This document shows positions 63,101 through 64,000 of a DNA stretch of 64,000 nt, piece after piece. Made by a program: the position numbers and the translations under genes. The notes under the pieces are model-generated. The model searched no databases. It was given only the letters and a program-made list of their open reading frames with translations, and was not told the origin of the DNA. Every line of letters begins with the position of its first letter. Position 1 is the stretch's first letter. The DNA is from Candidatus Omnitrophota bacterium (GTDB lineage Bacteria > Hinthialibacterota > Hinthialibacteria > Hinthialibacterales > Hinthialibacteraceae), in NCBI GenBank assembly GCA_013177805.1, contig JABLXU010000001.1:145267-209266 (forward strand). Reading direction: 5' to 3'.

Positions 63101-64000
63101 CAAGGATACTTTCAACTTCTTCCTCCCGGTCGTGAATCTCGACGCCCTGGCTCCGGCTTTCATCTTCGCGGTCACCAATGTCGCGCCGCCCTCGGCCCAG
63201 CAAACTGATATCGAGGTGGGGCGGGAAACCGAGGAAGTGGCGGAATGGGTGTTCCAGAACATTCCTCCGGGTCTCTACGATCCGGTGATTTACCTGCATC
63301 CCAACCACAAATACCGCCCGGAAGTGATTTATGAATTGAACGGCCGGCGCATTTCGTTCCGTTCGGACTACGCGTTCGGCGATACGGTGGAAAATACCGG
63401 TCCGTTCCAGGATCCCCTGCAGCGGGAGATCATCGAGCGGGATACCGCCCGGCTCACGTTGTTCGGAGCCAATGTGCCGTTCCGGCTGCAATACCGCCTG
63501 ACCCCATGGCCACCCGCCGATTCGTTCCGGCAAGGCGACACCGCGCAGCGGGTGGTAGTCCGCAGCGATGGCATTCTCCGGGTGCGGATCATCGCCGGCG
63601 CGCCCGTGGGAGGCCCCAACGCGTTCTATGAGACCTCCTTTGACCGGATCGAGTTGATCAATCCGCGGGTGCAGTATGTCGAACTCGTCAACCTCTCCAC
63701 CGAGGATCTCGATCTTTCCGGGTGGCAAGTGACCACGCCCTACGGGCATTACATTCTTCCCGAAAACACAGTGATCGGGCGCATGAAACCCTCGTTCAAA
63801 ACCGACGACGGGAAGGATTTGACTATCAACGAGGGCATGCCGGGCACCGGTGTCCCCTTCGAACCGCTGCTGACGCGGGACAAATTACTCAGCGCGGGCA
63901 ATCCCCTGACTAACCAAGATTTGGATCTGGAGGACAACAAACTGCTCCTGGCCTTCAACAAGGCACAGCTTGCCCAGTTCATCTCGGACAATTACCCGGG
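60171..64000 (+). CDS. Giant GspK-like minor pseudopilin with acidic repeats and lamin-tail-like segment (3' end outside window)
   Basis: At least 1276 residues with no stop before the window end; GspK is normally about 330. After the leader (ending AEAG) comes VALLTVLALLSIFAVVLVGF, lacking Glu5 as GspK proteins do. The GspK-type helical core is recognisable (FDENAKININVAGNN, QLARAIVNFRYGSV, YATVEDLKLV, FLSIFEV). Acidic DxDxDGxxDE loops are scattered through it, for example at 61249, 61387, 61860, 62122, 62427 and 62485. Near residue 880 there is EAIRINEVMAKPMI, and near 1160-1200 VQYVELVNLSTEDLDLSGWQ, both lamin-tail-domain-like. It probably caps the pseudopilus; the large extra part may be surface-exposed. 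Confidence 0.82.
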   Translation, partial: MKKKPMFAHPVQPTNRPAEAGVALLTVLALLSIFAVVLVGFTYTLRMEEETIRQYSDSITAAEAAEAAVQGVIGQLARDLDPSQPHIVLGRSQPRYISLLDPWAVGYSGYVGSQVKYDARSHQVDTRPERVFPRAGLRILPTPIPLGVDEDPPGDVTGRRSILMETGGDGAPGLKGIDDNLDGVVDNSEPQDDDEDYLLDEDSLDPRRQDADGGRRFFPAGTGYDIDGDRLGIFDENAKININVAGNNYAANGTQVYNLGVGPWELDLPVFLYNRIVPNGQTLRGTFADRDAEQLARAIVNFRYGSVADGGATNRKPGVDGQDDNNNNNPRIVTVQRYSEANKDLSRFTGEPYSVVGNQLDDDDDGLLNEEDERYIGPTTNNSSGTPLSGPLNQDRPEQFRPGDKIDNDGDGYIDELNEGVDDPSEFSIFKPKGDDRPYATVEDLKLVERLRTPKAALQARQQPFLSIFEVLRDSTTIYSQSDEISGPLSSRNSEVAKINPNLSSNWNATDVWSLSSPASNKADFQYGPPVRLEDLLALQVDLDGDWQLEEEPRGANGEHDGIDNDGDGLIDEPSDDWDGNHYPSGDFDGFGEPDVGAQAFQTGPDMDGDGSTRDKNQTGNNIDGMWRILARDENQNDIRPGIAVEGNGTDDDGDGLVDDTGDFNGDQLLSYDPEWHVSEDAWGDLNSDGYPGLGGDPTAKDDTPEGEITRRPRVTDHRLVTSFADDDFDGFADFYDPQVLAAMFAPEWDGVDNDSDGEVDEIGERYIACFDDDEDGRMDEDPPQFQLALNLVDFIDSWMPFTVADDPDVRTVLSKAKDDPVLADPVTIRSLNLYSSRQRAFRMHPRMLAGIDSRSTETQQFIEQMRLMLPNPPETGMEVRFEGVEAIRINEVMAKPMIRLEAEEVLRSIHVNSRDPNGLPQVTPNTQRFSILSGAKDDGLIPGRTALDSNWGPTAIAAGGSAAPARPNFTYLPEGFKDTFNFFLPVVNLDALAPAFIFAVTNVAPPSAQQTDIEVGRETEEVAEWVFQNIPPGLYDPVIYLHPNHKYRPEVIYELNGRRISFRSDYAFGDTVENTGPFQDPLQREIIERDTARLTLFGANVPFRLQYRLTPWPPADSFRQGDTAQRVVVRSDGILRVRIIAGAPVGGPNAFYETSFDRIELINPRVQYVELVNLSTEDLDLSGWQVTTPYGHYILPENTVIGRMKPSFKTDDGKDLTINEGMPGTGVPFEPLLTRDKLLSAGNPLTNQDLDLEDNKLLLAFNKAQLAQFISDNYP

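Overview
The window reads as chromosome of an uncultured, probably diderm bacterium. The backbone is GC-rich with dense Shine-Dalgarno-led genes. It has a type II secretion-like pseudopilin cluster, a Wzx/Wzy polysaccharide locus, Tat-exported sulfatase and sugar-isomerase-like proteins, SpoVG, a ParB-type parS site and a 31-residue AURKAIP1/COX24-type protein. That mix suggests an under-sampled phylum (Sumerlaeota, Hydrogenedentota or a PVC neighbour are guesses); no marker gene in the window settles it.

Layout. 1-1.2 kb: end of prephenate dehydratase, then prephenate dehydrogenase. 1.3-9.7 kb: exported glycoside hydrolase-like protein, very long PpiD/SurA-type foldase, and a beta-propeller/GT39 membrane fusion. 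9.9-12.0 kb: leuA under a consensus promoter and a leucine T-box whose CTC specifier matches the tRNA-Leu(GAG) gene at 27.0 kb. 12.3-25.4 kb: Tat sugar-isomerase-like protein, hydrolase, two tRNA-Ser genes, two decayed antitoxin genes, moaA, HU, an APH-like kinase homologue, a lipid kinase, a DUF3179 protein, sugar epimerase, glycosyltransferase and TPR-methyltransferase. 25.4-30.4 kb: parS, purE, DnaA box, tRNA-Leu, COX24-like protein, spoVG, methyltransferase, uvrC. 30.7-31.1 kb: a hicBA pair with frameshifted hicA. 31.2-50.7 kb: a leftward polysaccharide operon that starts with a NusG paralogue and contains Wzz, ligase/polymerase-like, Wzx and Wzy proteins, four glycosyltransferase or transferase genes, and WbpB/WbpD/WbpE/WbpI-like enzymes for a UDP-2,3-diacetamido-uronic acid sugar. 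Toxin-antitoxin genes sit inside it. 50.9-55.4 kb: TMTC-like membrane protein, sulfatase, SGNH esterase. 56.2-64 kb: gspH-I-J-K-like minor pseudopilins, running off the window.

Three things stand out. First, the GspI-, GspJ- and GspK-like proteins carry many acidic DxDxDGxxDE loops (thrombospondin-3/dockerin style), and the GspK-like protein is giant with a lamin-tail-like segment: a candidate calcium-loaded pseudopilus tip. Second, the polysaccharide locus is a mosaic of GC-rich and AT-rich blocks whose borders fall inside genes (the lipoprotein near 35.99 kb, Wzx near 41.38 kb) and at a truncated gene tail at 31.32 kb, as if the variable cassette is exchanged by recombination. Third, intergenic regions carry two families of dispersed hairpin repeats, and small toxin-antitoxin genes are in several stages of decay (in-frame stops, a 1-bp insertion, a 16-bp tandem duplication).
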